Position numbers and translations under genes: made by a program | The notes under the pieces: generated by a model | Database searches by the model: none | What the model saw: only the letters and a program-made list of their open reading frames with translations | What the model was told of the DNA's origin: nothing | NCBI GenBank assembly: GCA_002409745.1 | Contig: DHOU01000015.1 | Coordinates: 41,790-105,789, forward strand | Origin: Bacteroidales bacterium UBA5382 | GTDB taxonomy: Bacteria > Bacteroidota > Bacteroidia > Bacteroidales > Dysgonomonadaceae | DNA: 64,000 nt | Reading direction: 5' to 3' | Shown here: one piece after another, positions 51,996-60,597 of the stretch | Layout: each line of letters opens with the position of its first letter | How positions within the stretch are numbered: position 1 is the stretch's first letter

Positions 51996-52454
51996 ATGTA
52001 CAACTGGTTTGAATGCAAAATAAAATATGACAAAATGCTCGAGTCGGGCATGCAAAAAACAGTGACCGAACCCTATTTGGTGGACGCCTTGTCGTTTACG
52101 GAAGCTGAAGCGAGAATTATTGAAGAGATTAAACCCTATATTTCGGGGGAGTTTTCGGTGTCGGACATCAAACGGGTGAAATACACCGAATCGTTTTTTA
52201 ACGAAACCGGCGACCGTTACTATAAAACCAAACTGTATTTTATCACGCTCGATGAGAAGAGCGGTTCGGAAAAGAAAACCGCCATCAATATGTTGGTGCA
52301 GGCAAGCACTTTGAAAGAAGCCGTTGAAATTATCGAAGCCGAAATGAAGAAGACGATGATCGATTACTCCATGGCTTCGGTGACCGAAACGGCTATTATG
52401 GATGTCTTCCCCTATGAGTCGGAACCGGCTCAAAAACAGAAAAGCGAGGAATGA
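51996..52454 (+). CDS. DUF4494 family protein
   Basis: A 152-residue soluble protein matching the Bacteroidota family DUF4494: MYNWFECKIKYDKML, then EPYLVDALSFTEAEARI, FSVSDIKRVKYTESF, and VQASTLKEAVEIIEAEM. There is no signal peptide or known active site, and the family function is unknown. Its end overlaps the yggS start by four bases (ATGA), so the two are translationally coupled. Confidence 0.88.
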   Translation: MYNWFECKIKYDKMLESGMQKTVTEPYLVDALSFTEAEARIIEEIKPYISGEFSVSDIKRVKYTESFFNETGDRYYKTKLYFITLDEKSGSEKKTAINMLVQASTLKEAVEIIEAEMKKTMIDYSMASVTETAIMDVFPYESEPAQKQKSEE

Positions 52455-53116
52455 GCATCGGGAGGCAGATCGATCGGTTGCGAAAGGATGTTCCCGAAGG
52501 GGTGGAAATTGTCGCCGTGTCGAAATTCCATCCCGATACGGATATCCGGGAGGCGTACGATGCCGGGCAACGCGTGTTCGGCGAGAACCGCGTGCAGGAA
52601 CTGACGGAAAAGCAAGAAAAACTGCCGAAGGATATCCGCTGGCATTTTATCGGCAGCCTGCAACGCAATAAGGTCAAGTATATCGCTCCGTTCATCGATA
52701 TGATTCACAGTCTCGACAGTGCACGGCTTTTGCGCGAGATTGAAAAACAAGCGGCGGCCAACGACCGCATTATTCCGTGCCTGTTGCAGATTCATATTGC
52801 GGAAGAAGAAACCAAATCGGGCTTCTCGCCGGATGAATGCCTGCGTTTTTTGGATAAGGGCGAATGGAAAGATTGCCGGCACGTGCAGTTGTCGGGCGTA
52901 ATGGGCATGGCCACCTATACCGACGACGAAAAACAAGTGCGAAAAGAGTTCCGCAACCTGAAAGCGTTGTTCGATAGGGTGAAGACGGCCCATTTTGCGG
53001 AAGATCCCGCTTTTAAAGAACGATCCATGGGCATGTCGGGCGATTATCCGCTGGCCATTGAAGAAGGCAGTACGATGATTCGTGTGGGGACGTTTATTTT
53101 CGGGGAACGTCCGTGA
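52451..53116 (+). CDS. YggS-family PLP homeostasis protein
   Basis: A 221-residue pyridoxal 5'-phosphate-binding protein of the YggS/PROSC family. The PLP Lys lies in EIVAVSKFHPDTDIREAY near residue 23, followed by GENRVQEL, WHFIGSLQRNKVKYI, and the phosphate-binding SMGMSGDYPLAIEEGSTMIRVG near the C-terminus. It buffers free PLP in the cytoplasm and has no catalytic activity of its own. Coupled to the DUF4494 gene by an ATGA overlap. Confidence 0.93.
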   Translation: MSIGRQIDRLRKDVPEGVEIVAVSKFHPDTDIREAYDAGQRVFGENRVQELTEKQEKLPKDIRWHFIGSLQRNKVKYIAPFIDMIHSLDSARLLREIEKQAAANDRIIPCLLQIHIAEEETKSGFSPDECLRFLDKGEWKDCRHVQLSGVMGMATYTDDEKQVRKEFRNLKALFDRVKTAHFAEDPAFKERSMGMSGDYPLAIEEGSTMIRVGTFIFGERP

Positions 53117-53177
53117 GAAGATATCCATCTATTTTATATTTCTCCGCAGGTAATCATTTATATTGATAAAAAATCCG

Positions 53178-53185
53178 TAATTTTG
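53178..53185 (+). promoter_or_regulatory. -7 promoter box for oxyR
   Basis: TAATTTTG fits TAnnTTTG. The rest of the leader (53190-53319) is GC-rich with several GGCCG/CGGCC pairings. Confidence 0.4.
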
Positions 53186-53319
53186 CGAAGGACGTGCACC
53201 CTTTGGCCATAGCCCGACGTGGAAGTTCGCGGCGAACGTGGCCGAACGCCGCCCTGAGCGCCGCTATCGGCCCGAACAAGTGAGAACATAAACGATTTCT
53301 TCTATAATTCGATGAATAT

Positions 53320-54261
53320 ATGAATATCAAACAACTTGAATATGTGATCGCGGTAGATACTTACCGGCATTTTTCGAGAGCGGCGGAAGCTTCTTTCGTT
53401 ACGCAACCCACTTTGAGTATGATGATCCAAAAACTCGAAGAAGAACTGGGTGTGAAGATTTTCGACCGTTCGCAATTGCCGGTGCAACCCACCGATATCG
53501 GGCTGCGCATTATTGAACAGGCGCGTATGGCCGTTGCGCAGGTCAATCAAATCAAAGAAATCATTAATGAGGAAAAGGGAATGATAAAGGGCGTTTTCCG
53601 CCTGGGGATTATTCCCACCGTGTCGCCTTACCTGTTGCCGAAACTCATGCATATTCATTCGGGTAACAAGTACGACATCCGTATTGTGATTCACGAATTG
53701 ACGACCGACCAGATTTTACTCGGCTTGAGTAAAGATACGCTCGACGGCGGCATCCTGGCGACGCCGTTGAAAGAAAATGCGATAAAGGAATATCCGCTGT
53801 ACTACGAACGTTTTTTTGCGTATGTTTCGCCGCATGAACGGGCTTTGTATGCGAAGACTTCGCTCGACGAAAGTGACCTGAATGCGACCAAACTATGGCT
53901 CTTGGACGAAGTGCATTGCTTTCGCACGCAGATTTTGCATTTATGTAACTTGAAGAAAAAACGCGGCAACCAGTCGATCTTTTCGTACGAAGCGGGGAGC
54001 ATCGACACGCTCGTGCATATCGTCGATAAAAACGAGGGGCTTACGGTGATTCCCGAAATGGCGGTGGAAAATCTGACCGATGTACAGATAAAGAATGTTC
54101 GCCCGTTTAAGAATACTACGCCGGTACGTGAAATAAGCCTGATCACCCGAAAGGATTTCTTGCGCGAACGGATGATTGCGATTATTAAAGAGCAAGTACA
54201 ACTGTCGGTTCCCGATTCCTTGAAAGATACGGCAATGAAGAAATATGTGATTCCGTTGTAA
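53320..54261 (+). CDS. oxyR: Hydrogen-peroxide-sensing LysR-type regulator OxyR
   Basis: A 313-residue LysR-family regulator. The winged helix-turn-helix covers 1-60 (NIKQLEYVIAVDTYRHFSRA, SFVTQPTLSMMIQKLE). The effector domain carries the redox pair Cys200 and Cys209 in VHCFRTQILHLC, with the same nine-residue spacing as Cys199/Cys208 of E. coli OxyR. It therefore should form a disulfide on contact with peroxide. Unlike many OxyR genes it is not next to dps, ahpC or katA in this window. Confidence 0.93.
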   Translation: MNIKQLEYVIAVDTYRHFSRAAEASFVTQPTLSMMIQKLEEELGVKIFDRSQLPVQPTDIGLRIIEQARMAVAQVNQIKEIINEEKGMIKGVFRLGIIPTVSPYLLPKLMHIHSGNKYDIRIVIHELTTDQILLGLSKDTLDGGILATPLKENAIKEYPLYYERFFAYVSPHERALYAKTSLDESDLNATKLWLLDEVHCFRTQILHLCNLKKKRGNQSIFSYEAGSIDTLVHIVDKNEGLTVIPEMAVENLTDVQIKNVRPFKNTTPVREISLITRKDFLRERMIAIIKEQVQLSVPDSLKDTAMKKYVIPL

Positions 54262-54386
54262 GGGGGAGGATAGAAGATAGAGGATGGTGGTTAGAGGTTA
54301 GAGGATAGAAGATGGAGGTTGGAAGATGAGAGACTATGTTCCAATCTCCAACCTTCAACCTTCAACCTCCAGTCTCCATCCACCAA
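54262..54386. repeat. Large imperfect inverted repeat of 7-8 bp units between oxyR and the TonB receptor gene
   Basis: The left arm (about 54280-54332) is built of GATGGTGG, TTAGAGG, TTAGAGG, ATAGAAG, ATGGAGG, TTGGAAG units. The right arm (about 54340-54386) is built of the reverse complement type (CCAATCTCC, AACCTTC, AACCTTC, AACCTCC, AGTCTCC, ATCCACC). They could form a long weak hairpin between the two convergent genes. Confidence 0.75.
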
Positions 54387-54387
54387 C

Positions 54388-56817
54388 TTACAGTTTCAAT
54401 TTAAATCCTGCGAAAAACAATCTCGGCGTTCCGGGCCCGTAAATATAACTCGACGCCCTGCCGGCACCGGTATCGAAATCATCTTGAAACGAATTGAAAA
54501 TGTTCTGCACGCCGGCGTTCAACTCTACTTGCAAATCAGCATAGATGGCCAGATTGTAGGCCACTTTCGCATTCAGTTCGAAGAAAGCGGGCGACGTCTC
54601 GGTAATGTTTACTTGAGAGAAGCGGTCGACGCCTTCCACGCCGAAGCCTGCCTCATGAGGCACCTGCATGCTGCCCGTATAGTTTCCGGATAACGTGGCG
54701 GCGAAGTCTTTCAGCGGCTTGTAAGTAGCCACGAAGTAAGCATACGCGTCGGGGGTGCGCATCATGCGTTTGGAGGGCGTCACCTGGTCCAACGCTTCCT
54801 CTTCGGGCGTTTCGGGCTCCCACCATTTCCTTTCGTTATCGTACAGGCTGCGTTGGAAGGTGGCGCCGGCCTGTAGGTCGAACCGCGAACCGAAAGCCGC
54901 TTTTCCTTCGAGATTCAACCCATACACTTTGGCGCCGTCTTCGGCATTTTCAATCCAGATTTCGTTATCGCCCCGTTTGACTTCGGTAAATGGCTGTTCG
55001 AGCCGGGTGAAAAAACCTTCCACAAGCAAGTTGAGTTGCACGCTTCCGAGGGTGCGGTACACATCGACGGAACCGCTGATGCTGCGCGAACGCTCTTCCT
55101 TCAAATTGTCGGAAAGATAGCGCACCACCTGCTCGCCGCCGGCGATGTCGACGTGCAGGTCTTCATCGAACACCTGCGGGGCACGGAAACCTTCGCTGTA
55201 AGTGACTCGGAAATTGACGTCGGAGGTAGGATTGTAACGGATGTTCAACCTCGGGCTGAAGATGGCTTTGTCGACGAGATTGTGCTTGTCGAGGCGGCCG
55301 CCCGCAAGGAAGCTCCAGCGGTCGGTTTTCCATTCGTTTTGCAAGAAAACCCCCGCCGTGCGCGTTTGCTGCGAAATCGGATCTTTACGGTAGCCGCTGG
55401 CATCTTCGAGATTGCTGCCCTGATATTCGAGTCCGGTCGTCAGGTCGGCCGGCATGAACCAAAGGCGGTCGAACGAATGCATATACAGTCCGCCCACCTG
55501 GTAAGTCAGTTCGGTGGTGGTGCCGTACGCATTTTTGCGGATGGTGTTGTTTTCGATGAGGACGTTCACGCGGTCGATTTCCTCCGGGCTCATGGCGGGC
55601 GTGATGGTTGGAACATCGTCAACGTAGGGATCGCCCGCGCCGTAGTAACTGTCGCGGTGCGTATGTTGCACGGCCGCATACAGGTTGAATTTATTTTTTT
55701 GGTCGGGCGTGTATTGCTCGAAATTCAGGTTCGCGCCATTCACATAGTGCTCGAGTTGCTCGGTGATGTAAGCCTCGAAGGGTTGGCGGGTTAAGCTGTC
55801 GCCGCCGCGGCGGAACTCGTGCATATTTTGATATTCGAGCGTGAGCTTCGAGTAAACGCCGGTTTTGAGGAACGAGCGGAATCCGAACGCTCGGTTTTTG
55901 AGCAGCGGCATTTCGGTAAAACCGTCGCCGTCGAGGTCGTATCCTTCGCGCAAACGGTGTTGTCCGTATACCATGATGCCCGCATTGCGGTTGTCATTGA
56001 CTATCGAGGCATTGAAAGTCGTGTTGTTTTCGAGGGCGCCCGATCCGTTGATGGACGTGAGGGTGTGGCCGAATTCGCCCGAGTTGCGGATCGGCTCGCG
56101 GGTGATGATGTTAATGGTTCCGCCGATGGCATTGGCGCCGAAGAGAGCCGATCCGCCGCCGCGCACCACTTCGATGCGTTCGATCATGTTGGTCGGGATC
56201 TGTTCGAGGTTGTAAACGCCGGCAAGGGCGCCGATAACGGGGCGCGAATCGATCAAAATCTGCGAGTAGGGGCCGTCGAGGCCGTTGATGCGCACCTGCG
56301 TGGTTCCGCAATTCTGGCAATTATTCTCGACGCGCAGTCCCGGCTGGAATTTCAATCCTTCCGAAAGCGTTTTCGAGTTGGTCACATCGAGCGTTTTCAT
56401 GTCGAGGATGCTGACCAGCGAAGGCGCCAGGCGGCGGGTCGTTTCATTGCGGTTGGCCGATACCACCACCGCATCGAGCGATACATTCTCTTCATCGAGT
56501 TCAAAATCGATTTCCTGCGTGGTGCGCGCTTTTATTTCCACCTCTCGGGTAGCGGTTTTGAAGCCCATCATCGAGACTTCGAGGGTGAACGTGCCTTTGG
56601 GCAGGTTTTTCAGAAAATAATGTCCGGTGGCATCGGTGGTGGTGCCTATGGTGGTGCCTTTTAGTTTGATGACTACATACGGCAAATGTTCTTGCGTTTT
56701 GGTTTCCAGCACGTGTCCGAAAATATTGGCATCGGTTTGGCGGGATATGTCTTCGTCTGCTTGCCCATACGCATGCACGGCCAGCAAACATAGAATGAGT
56801 GTAAAAAATTTCTTCAT
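54388..56817 (-). CDS. TonB-dependent outer-membrane receptor (metal or metal-complex type)
   Basis: An 809-residue receptor. The signal peptide (to about 19) precedes a carboxypeptidase-regulatory-like domain (about 30-115; IFGHVLETKTQEHLPYVVIKL). The plug domain has VSANRNETTRRLAPSLVSIL, a CQNCGTTQVRINGLDGPYSQ segment and ERIEVVRGGGSALFGANAIGG. The barrel runs to the C-terminal GTPRLFFAGFKLKL. The single-gene layout without SusD, and the Cys pair in the plug, point to a metal, heme or cobalamin-type ligand rather than a glycan. A His-rich protein is encoded upstream in the same direction. Confidence 0.9.
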   Translation of the reverse strand: MKKFFTLILCLLAVHAYGQADEDISRQTDANIFGHVLETKTQEHLPYVVIKLKGTTIGTTTDATGHYFLKNLPKGTFTLEVSMMGFKTATREVEIKARTTQEIDFELDEENVSLDAVVVSANRNETTRRLAPSLVSILDMKTLDVTNSKTLSEGLKFQPGLRVENNCQNCGTTQVRINGLDGPYSQILIDSRPVIGALAGVYNLEQIPTNMIERIEVVRGGGSALFGANAIGGTINIITREPIRNSGEFGHTLTSINGSGALENNTTFNASIVNDNRNAGIMVYGQHRLREGYDLDGDGFTEMPLLKNRAFGFRSFLKTGVYSKLTLEYQNMHEFRRGGDSLTRQPFEAYITEQLEHYVNGANLNFEQYTPDQKNKFNLYAAVQHTHRDSYYGAGDPYVDDVPTITPAMSPEEIDRVNVLIENNTIRKNAYGTTTELTYQVGGLYMHSFDRLWFMPADLTTGLEYQGSNLEDASGYRKDPISQQTRTAGVFLQNEWKTDRWSFLAGGRLDKHNLVDKAIFSPRLNIRYNPTSDVNFRVTYSEGFRAPQVFDEDLHVDIAGGEQVVRYLSDNLKEERSRSISGSVDVYRTLGSVQLNLLVEGFFTRLEQPFTEVKRGDNEIWIENAEDGAKVYGLNLEGKAAFGSRFDLQAGATFQRSLYDNERKWWEPETPEEEALDQVTPSKRMMRTPDAYAYFVATYKPLKDFAATLSGNYTGSMQVPHEAGFGVEGVDRFSQVNITETSPAFFELNAKVAYNLAIYADLQVELNAGVQNIFNSFQDDFDTGAGRASSYIYGPGTPRLFFAGFKLKL

Positions 56818-57003
56818 TTTATGTATTTATTTTTATGAACGGATCGTACGCAGAACGTCCTTCGGAAATCTTTTCTGATAAATGAAGGCCTGTTTCCGGC
56901 GTCATGATCCTGTAAATGGATAAAGCAACGGCGTAGTCGGAATTCTTTTTTTGAAAACAGACAAAACGGCCGGATAAATTAAAAAACGGGTTGAAAAGGA
57001 GTG

Positions 57004-57351
57004 TTAGCCGCGTGCGGGAGGACCCCTGGCCGGGAGGTTGGCGATCGGCTCGATGACAAGGCCCATTTCATACCCGTCGATATAGGGGATGATGGTCGGC
57101 AGCGAGAGATCGGCCAGATTGATGTGCGGAATGATATCCGTCGTTAAACTTGTTTGATAAAAACTCTGTAGGAGGAAGAGTTGGTTGGGCGTATGTGTGT
57201 GTTGGGTTTTCTCTCCTTTTTTGTAAGGATGCGAATGCACATACGTGGTGTTGTTGATGATGTGGGTATGGGTGAAAAGGGATATTCCGCCTACATAAGC
57301 CGTAAACAGAACGAGAAAAAACCATTGTATGATGTTCCCTTTTCGTATCAT
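57004..57351 (-). CDS. Small His-rich membrane-anchored protein upstream of the TonB receptor
   Basis: A 115-residue protein with one N-terminal hydrophobic segment (about 10-26; WFFLVLFTAYVGGISLF), then a His cluster THTHIINNTTYVHSHPY and KTQHTHT (nine His in about 30 residues), and a C-terminal tail with LPARGPPARG. The His cluster looks like a metal-binding loop facing the periplasm. I have seen similar small proteins beside TonB receptors in Bacteroidales, but no function is known to me. It is 186 bases upstream of the receptor gene on the same strand. Confidence 0.7.
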   Translation of the reverse strand: MIRKGNIIQWFFLVLFTAYVGGISLFTHTHIINNTTYVHSHPYKKGEKTQHTHTPNQLFLLQSFYQTSLTTDIIPHINLADLSLPTIIPYIDGYEMGLVIEPIANLPARGPPARG

Positions 57352-57359
57352 CGCGCCGG

Positions 57360-57367
57360 CAAAGATA
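57360..57367 (-). promoter_or_regulatory. -7 promoter box for the His-rich protein/TonB receptor genes
   Basis: On the minus strand TATCTTTG, ending nine bases before the start codon at 57351; the transcript would be nearly leaderless. Confidence 0.5.
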
Positions 57368-57497
57368 CAGTATTTTATTTTTTCTGAACCCTCCCGTTTC
57401 GATTTGTTTTATTTTTTTTGCAAATTCCCCGTCCCGGATCGTGCCGTGTGACGGTCAATTTCGTAGACCGAAGTTTCGGTATATAATCATTTTATCG

Positions 57498-57505
57498 TAC
57501 TTTTG
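57498..57505 (+). promoter_or_regulatory. -7 promoter box for the HD-domain gene
   Basis: TACTTTTG fits TAnnTTTG. It lies inside the longest open frame, which supports the later start at 57573. Confidence 0.5.
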
Positions 57506-57572
57506 TGGCGTGAAGACGGACAACGGTCCTCGCCCCTTGCTGCCTTCCCGGATGCGACCATCAACTGAAACA

Positions 57573-58109
57573 ATGGATATACAGGCAATTATCGAAAAAT
57601 ATTATACTCCGGGCACTAAACTGTACGACATTTATCTGTCGCACGTGACCGACGTCACCCGCAAAGCCCTCTCCATCATACAAAAACATCCCGAATTGGC
57701 CGTGAATACGCGTTTTATCGAAGAAGCGGGCATGATTCACGACATCGGAATCTTTAAAACCAATTCGCCCGGCATCGCTTGTGTGGGCGACATGCCGTAT
57801 ATCTGCCACGGATATCTCGGGCGTGAGTTGATGGACGCCGAGGGCTATCCCAAGCATGGGCTGGTGTGCGAACGCCACACCGGTACGGGGCTCAGCCTCG
57901 AAACCATTATCGAACGCAACCTGCCCCTTCCGCATCGCGATATGCGGCCGCAAAGCCTCGAAGAAAAAATCATCTGTTTTGCCGATAAATTTTATTCCAA
58001 GTCGCAACTGGGCAAGGAGAAACCGGTGAAAAAAGTGCGCGAAAGCCTCAGCAAGCACGGGTGGCATGAGGTAGAAGTCTTCGACGAGTGGTGCGAACTG
58101 TTTCTGTGA
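57573..58109 (+). CDS. HD-domain phosphohydrolase-like protein
   Basis: A 178-residue HD-superfamily protein. Metal-binding residues are seen in YLSHVTDVTRKAL (first His), FIEEAGMIHDIGIFKT (the HD pair), and further His in YICHGYLGRELM and VCERHTG. The frame is open from 57441, but the promoter box at 57498 and the natural start MDIQAIIEKYYTPG favour ATG 57573. The family (TIGR00295-like) hydrolyses small nucleotides or phosphoesters; the substrate is unknown. Confidence 0.85.
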   Translation: MDIQAIIEKYYTPGTKLYDIYLSHVTDVTRKALSIIQKHPELAVNTRFIEEAGMIHDIGIFKTNSPGIACVGDMPYICHGYLGRELMDAEGYPKHGLVCERHTGTGLSLETIIERNLPLPHRDMRPQSLEEKIICFADKFYSKSQLGKEKPVKKVRESLSKHGWHEVEVFDEWCELFL

Positions 58110-58280
58110 TTTATCAGGGTAAAGGGTACGGATAAATTTTTTCCTCCTTTATCCTCCAAAAACGAAAATGTCAGTTTCCTCCGGCTTTTTTTGATAAAAA
58201 AAAGATCGAAAATCATTTGGCGTTTAAAAAATGAGTATATTTGCCACATTAATTCAGTGGAAATAGTGCCTTAACATTTT

Positions 58281-58388
58281 GTGAAAATTTCACAGACATC
58301 AAAACACCTGTCGGGAACCTTCTGAAAAATTCACAGCCACCAAAACAACCGGCGTAAAGCTTCCGAAATTTTCACAGCCTTCAATTCG
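58281..58388 (+). repeat. Tandem array, period 41 bp, about 2.6 units, upstream of DUF6261
   Basis: Units begin near 58281, 58322 and 58363, each with TGAAAATTTCACAG-like sequence (a small palindrome TGAAA/TTTCA) followed by CACCAAAACAACCGG-like sequence. The last unit is cut off before the gene. The period equals that of the array at 13545-13750. Confidence 0.8.
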
Positions 58389-58432
58389 TTTTTTTTAAGT
58401 AGGATTCATGTTTTTTTATTGGTAAAAAGTAA

Positions 58433-59167
58433 ATGACTATGGATGAAAAAAAATTCTCTACGCTTTATGTAGCGAGATTGGCGGTCGAGGAAATATTCTC
58501 GTTGTGTAAATCCACCATCGATTTATCGACTCCTCTTTCCGAGGAGCTTGGAGTAGTACCCAACGCAGCTCTCACCGAGTTGGCGGAGGTAAATAATAAA
58601 TTGGGCGCGGCCTTGAATAAGTCGCAGAAATCGGAACTTTCCGGCCTTATCGAAACGAATGATAAAGGGCGGGACGGCGACTTGCAGGAGATATTCCGTA
58701 CAAAAAACCTGTATCTCCGCAGCCGCGATGCGGCCAAGAAAAAAGCCGCCGAAGAACTCGACTATTTCTTGAGCCCTTATAAGGGGGTGTACAAGTTGCC
58801 GCTTGATGTCGAGTCGGGTGTCGTATCCGAAATGATGGCAAAGTACAATGCGTCCGAAGCGTTGAAAGCTGCGGCGACGGCATTGGGCATCGACGGTATC
58901 TTTACGTCGCTCGGAACCTACAATACCGGTTTCGATACCCTCTACAAACAGCGCACGGTAAGCGCTGCCGCACGGGGAGCATCGGCATCGAGCCTGCGCA
59001 ATAAAGTGGTTTCGGCTTACATGCAGTTTACCACAGCCATCGAACAACTGGCTACTTTCGTCCCGACCGACGCCTTGATTTCGTTGTTCTTTCAACTCGA
59101 TGAAGTGCGCAAGCAATACCATCCGCTTGAGGGCGGCGAGGAGAAAGAGGACGAGAAAAAGTCCTAA
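58433..59167 (+). CDS. DUF6261 family protein
   Basis: A 244-residue, largely helical soluble protein that I place in the Bacteroidota family DUF6261 (also called by shorter hypothetical names). Recognisable parts are KFSTLYVARLAVEEIFSLC at the start, the charged LRSRDAAKKKAAEELDYFLSPYKGVY in the middle (as RSRDAAKKKAAEELDYF), and ALGIDGIFTSLGTYNTGFDT. Function unknown. It follows a 41-bp tandem array and precedes a decayed Rpn-type nuclease gene. The acidic C-terminus GGEEKEDEKK is low in complexity. Confidence 0.75.
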   Translation: MTMDEKKFSTLYVARLAVEEIFSLCKSTIDLSTPLSEELGVVPNAALTELAEVNNKLGAALNKSQKSELSGLIETNDKGRDGDLQEIFRTKNLYLRSRDAAKKKAAEELDYFLSPYKGVYKLPLDVESGVVSEMMAKYNASEALKAAATALGIDGIFTSLGTYNTGFDTLYKQRTVSAAARGASASSLRNKVVSAYMQFTTAIEQLATFVPTDALISLFFQLDEVRKQYHPLEGGEEKEDEKKS

Positions 59168-59236
59168 GTTTGAACGCATTTACCGGAAGCTCGATCTCCG
59201 TGATCCCTTTGGCTGAAAGGGATAAATAATGCAAAC

Positions 59237-60003
59237 ATGGCACGCTTTATTGATCCTTTATATGACACGGCTTTTAAGCTGATTTTCGGGCAGGAGAACA
59301 GCAAGGAACTTTTGCTCGACTTTTTAAACGCTTTGTTGGCCGGAGAGAAAAAAATTAGGGAAATCCGCTTCGAAGATAAGGAACGGATGCCTTTCTATAT
59401 TATTTTTGTGATCGGGCACTGTATTACCTTTCCCAGACGATCGCCAATCAGGGAGAAAAAGGAACGGAATGGGAATTCGCCCTGAAAGCCGTTTACGGCG
59501 TGTTTTTCCTGAATTTTCCCTTGCGTGGCAAGTTGCGTACCGATGGCATGATTGCCGACCGCGACACGCACGAACAAATCAGCGACAAAATGCGTTTTAT
59601 TTTCATCGAATTACCTTTTTTTACGAAAAAGGAATCGGAGTGCAAAACAAATGTGGAACAATGGTTATATATATTACGCAACATGACAACATTGGAGAAA
59701 ATACCTTTCAAAGACCGGAATCCGGTTTTTGAAAAACTGGAACAGATTACCGACCTGGCTTCCCTGAGTAAAGAGGAGCGCAGGAGGTACGATGCCGACA
59801 TCAGAGCCTACCGCGACCGCCTGGCGCAAATGAATACGGCTAAGAGAGAAGGGCAGAGAGAAGGGCAGAGAAAAGGTGAGAAAATAGGCGAGAAAAGGGC
59901 GCGGATAGAAGTCGCCCGGAACATGAAAGCAAATGGCATGTCCTCAGAAACGATTGCCCGGGTTACCGGATTGTCCCTGACTGAAATCGATGGCATTGAA
60001 TGA
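59237..60003 (+). pseudogene. Rpn-family (PD-(D/E)XK) recombination-promoting nuclease, internally deleted and frameshifted
   Basis: The 5' part encodes MARFIDPLYDTAFKLIFGQE and LLLDFLNALLAGEKKI, the normal start of these nucleases. After ...ERMPFY the frame shifts: from about 59417 the correct continuation (DRALYYLSQTIANQGEKG, then WEFALKAVYGVFFLNFPL) is in another frame and runs to 60003. The piece between, which should hold the catalytic DIYC...IVEMQ residues, is missing, a loss of roughly 75 bases by comparison with the family. The 3' part ends with the usual REGQREGQRKGEKIGEKR repeat. The nuclease cannot be active. Confidence 0.85.
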
Positions 60004-60036
60004 CTTTCGTTCCTTACACGTGTTACTTTACAGGCT

Positions 60037-60534
60037 ATGGTACTCAGAAAAGCGAAAATAAAGGATCTGGAGGCTATTATGGATATTTATCATGTGGCAC
60101 GGCAAGGAATGCAACGTTCCGGCAATAAAAAGCAATGGGGCGACAGTTATCCTTCGCGCGAGTTGATTGAAAAAAGCATACTCGATGATAAACAGTATGT
60201 GTTTCAGCATAAAGGCGAACTCGTCGGAACCTTTTATTTTGCGGTTGAAGAGGAGGCGACGTATGCCCGGATTTATAACGGGGAATGGTTGAATGACGAT
60301 CCTTACGGAGTGGTGCATCGTTTGGCTTCGAACGGCAGACATAAAGGTGTCGCTCACTTTTGCATGGAATGGTGCTTGCTGCAATGCGATAACATGCGCA
60401 TCGATACTCACCGGGATAACATCATAATGCAAAATATATTGGAAAAAAACGGATATCTCCGTTGCGGCATGATCTTTACGCATGACGCCACCGAAAGGTT
60501 GGCTTTCCAAAAAAGTAAGCGCCTGTATCATTAG
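60037..60534 (+). CDS. GNAT-family N-acetyltransferase
   Basis: A 165-residue acetyltransferase starting VLRKAKIKDLEAIMDIYHVAR. The acetyl-CoA region is HRLASNGRHKGVAHFCMEW near residue 93 and IDTHRDNIIMQNILEKNGY near 127, the standard C-terminal block of GNAT proteins that act on small molecules or peptides. The A motif lacks the usual tight QxxGxG/A, reading GRHKGVA. Substrate unknown. It begins 33 bases after the decayed nuclease gene. Confidence 0.85.
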   Translation: MVLRKAKIKDLEAIMDIYHVARQGMQRSGNKKQWGDSYPSRELIEKSILDDKQYVFQHKGELVGTFYFAVEEEATYARIYNGEWLNDDPYGVVHRLASNGRHKGVAHFCMEWCLLQCDNMRIDTHRDNIIMQNILEKNGYLRCGMIFTHDATERLAFQKSKRLYH

Positions 60535-60597
60535 CCTGAGTGTGTTATTCCGGGCGGGAACATCGTTGATTGATTCTTTAAAGATAAATATGAAAAT

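Noticed and set aside
53190..53319. A small RNA or palindromic element in the GC-rich leader of oxyR
   Set aside because: Several GGCCG/CGGCC pairings exist, but none forms a stem clearly better than expected for such GC-rich sequence.
55036..56664. Long plus-strand frames opposite the TonB receptor gene (252 and 281 codons)
   Set aside because: The receptor on the minus strand has full domain structure; the opposite frames arise from its biased codon use.
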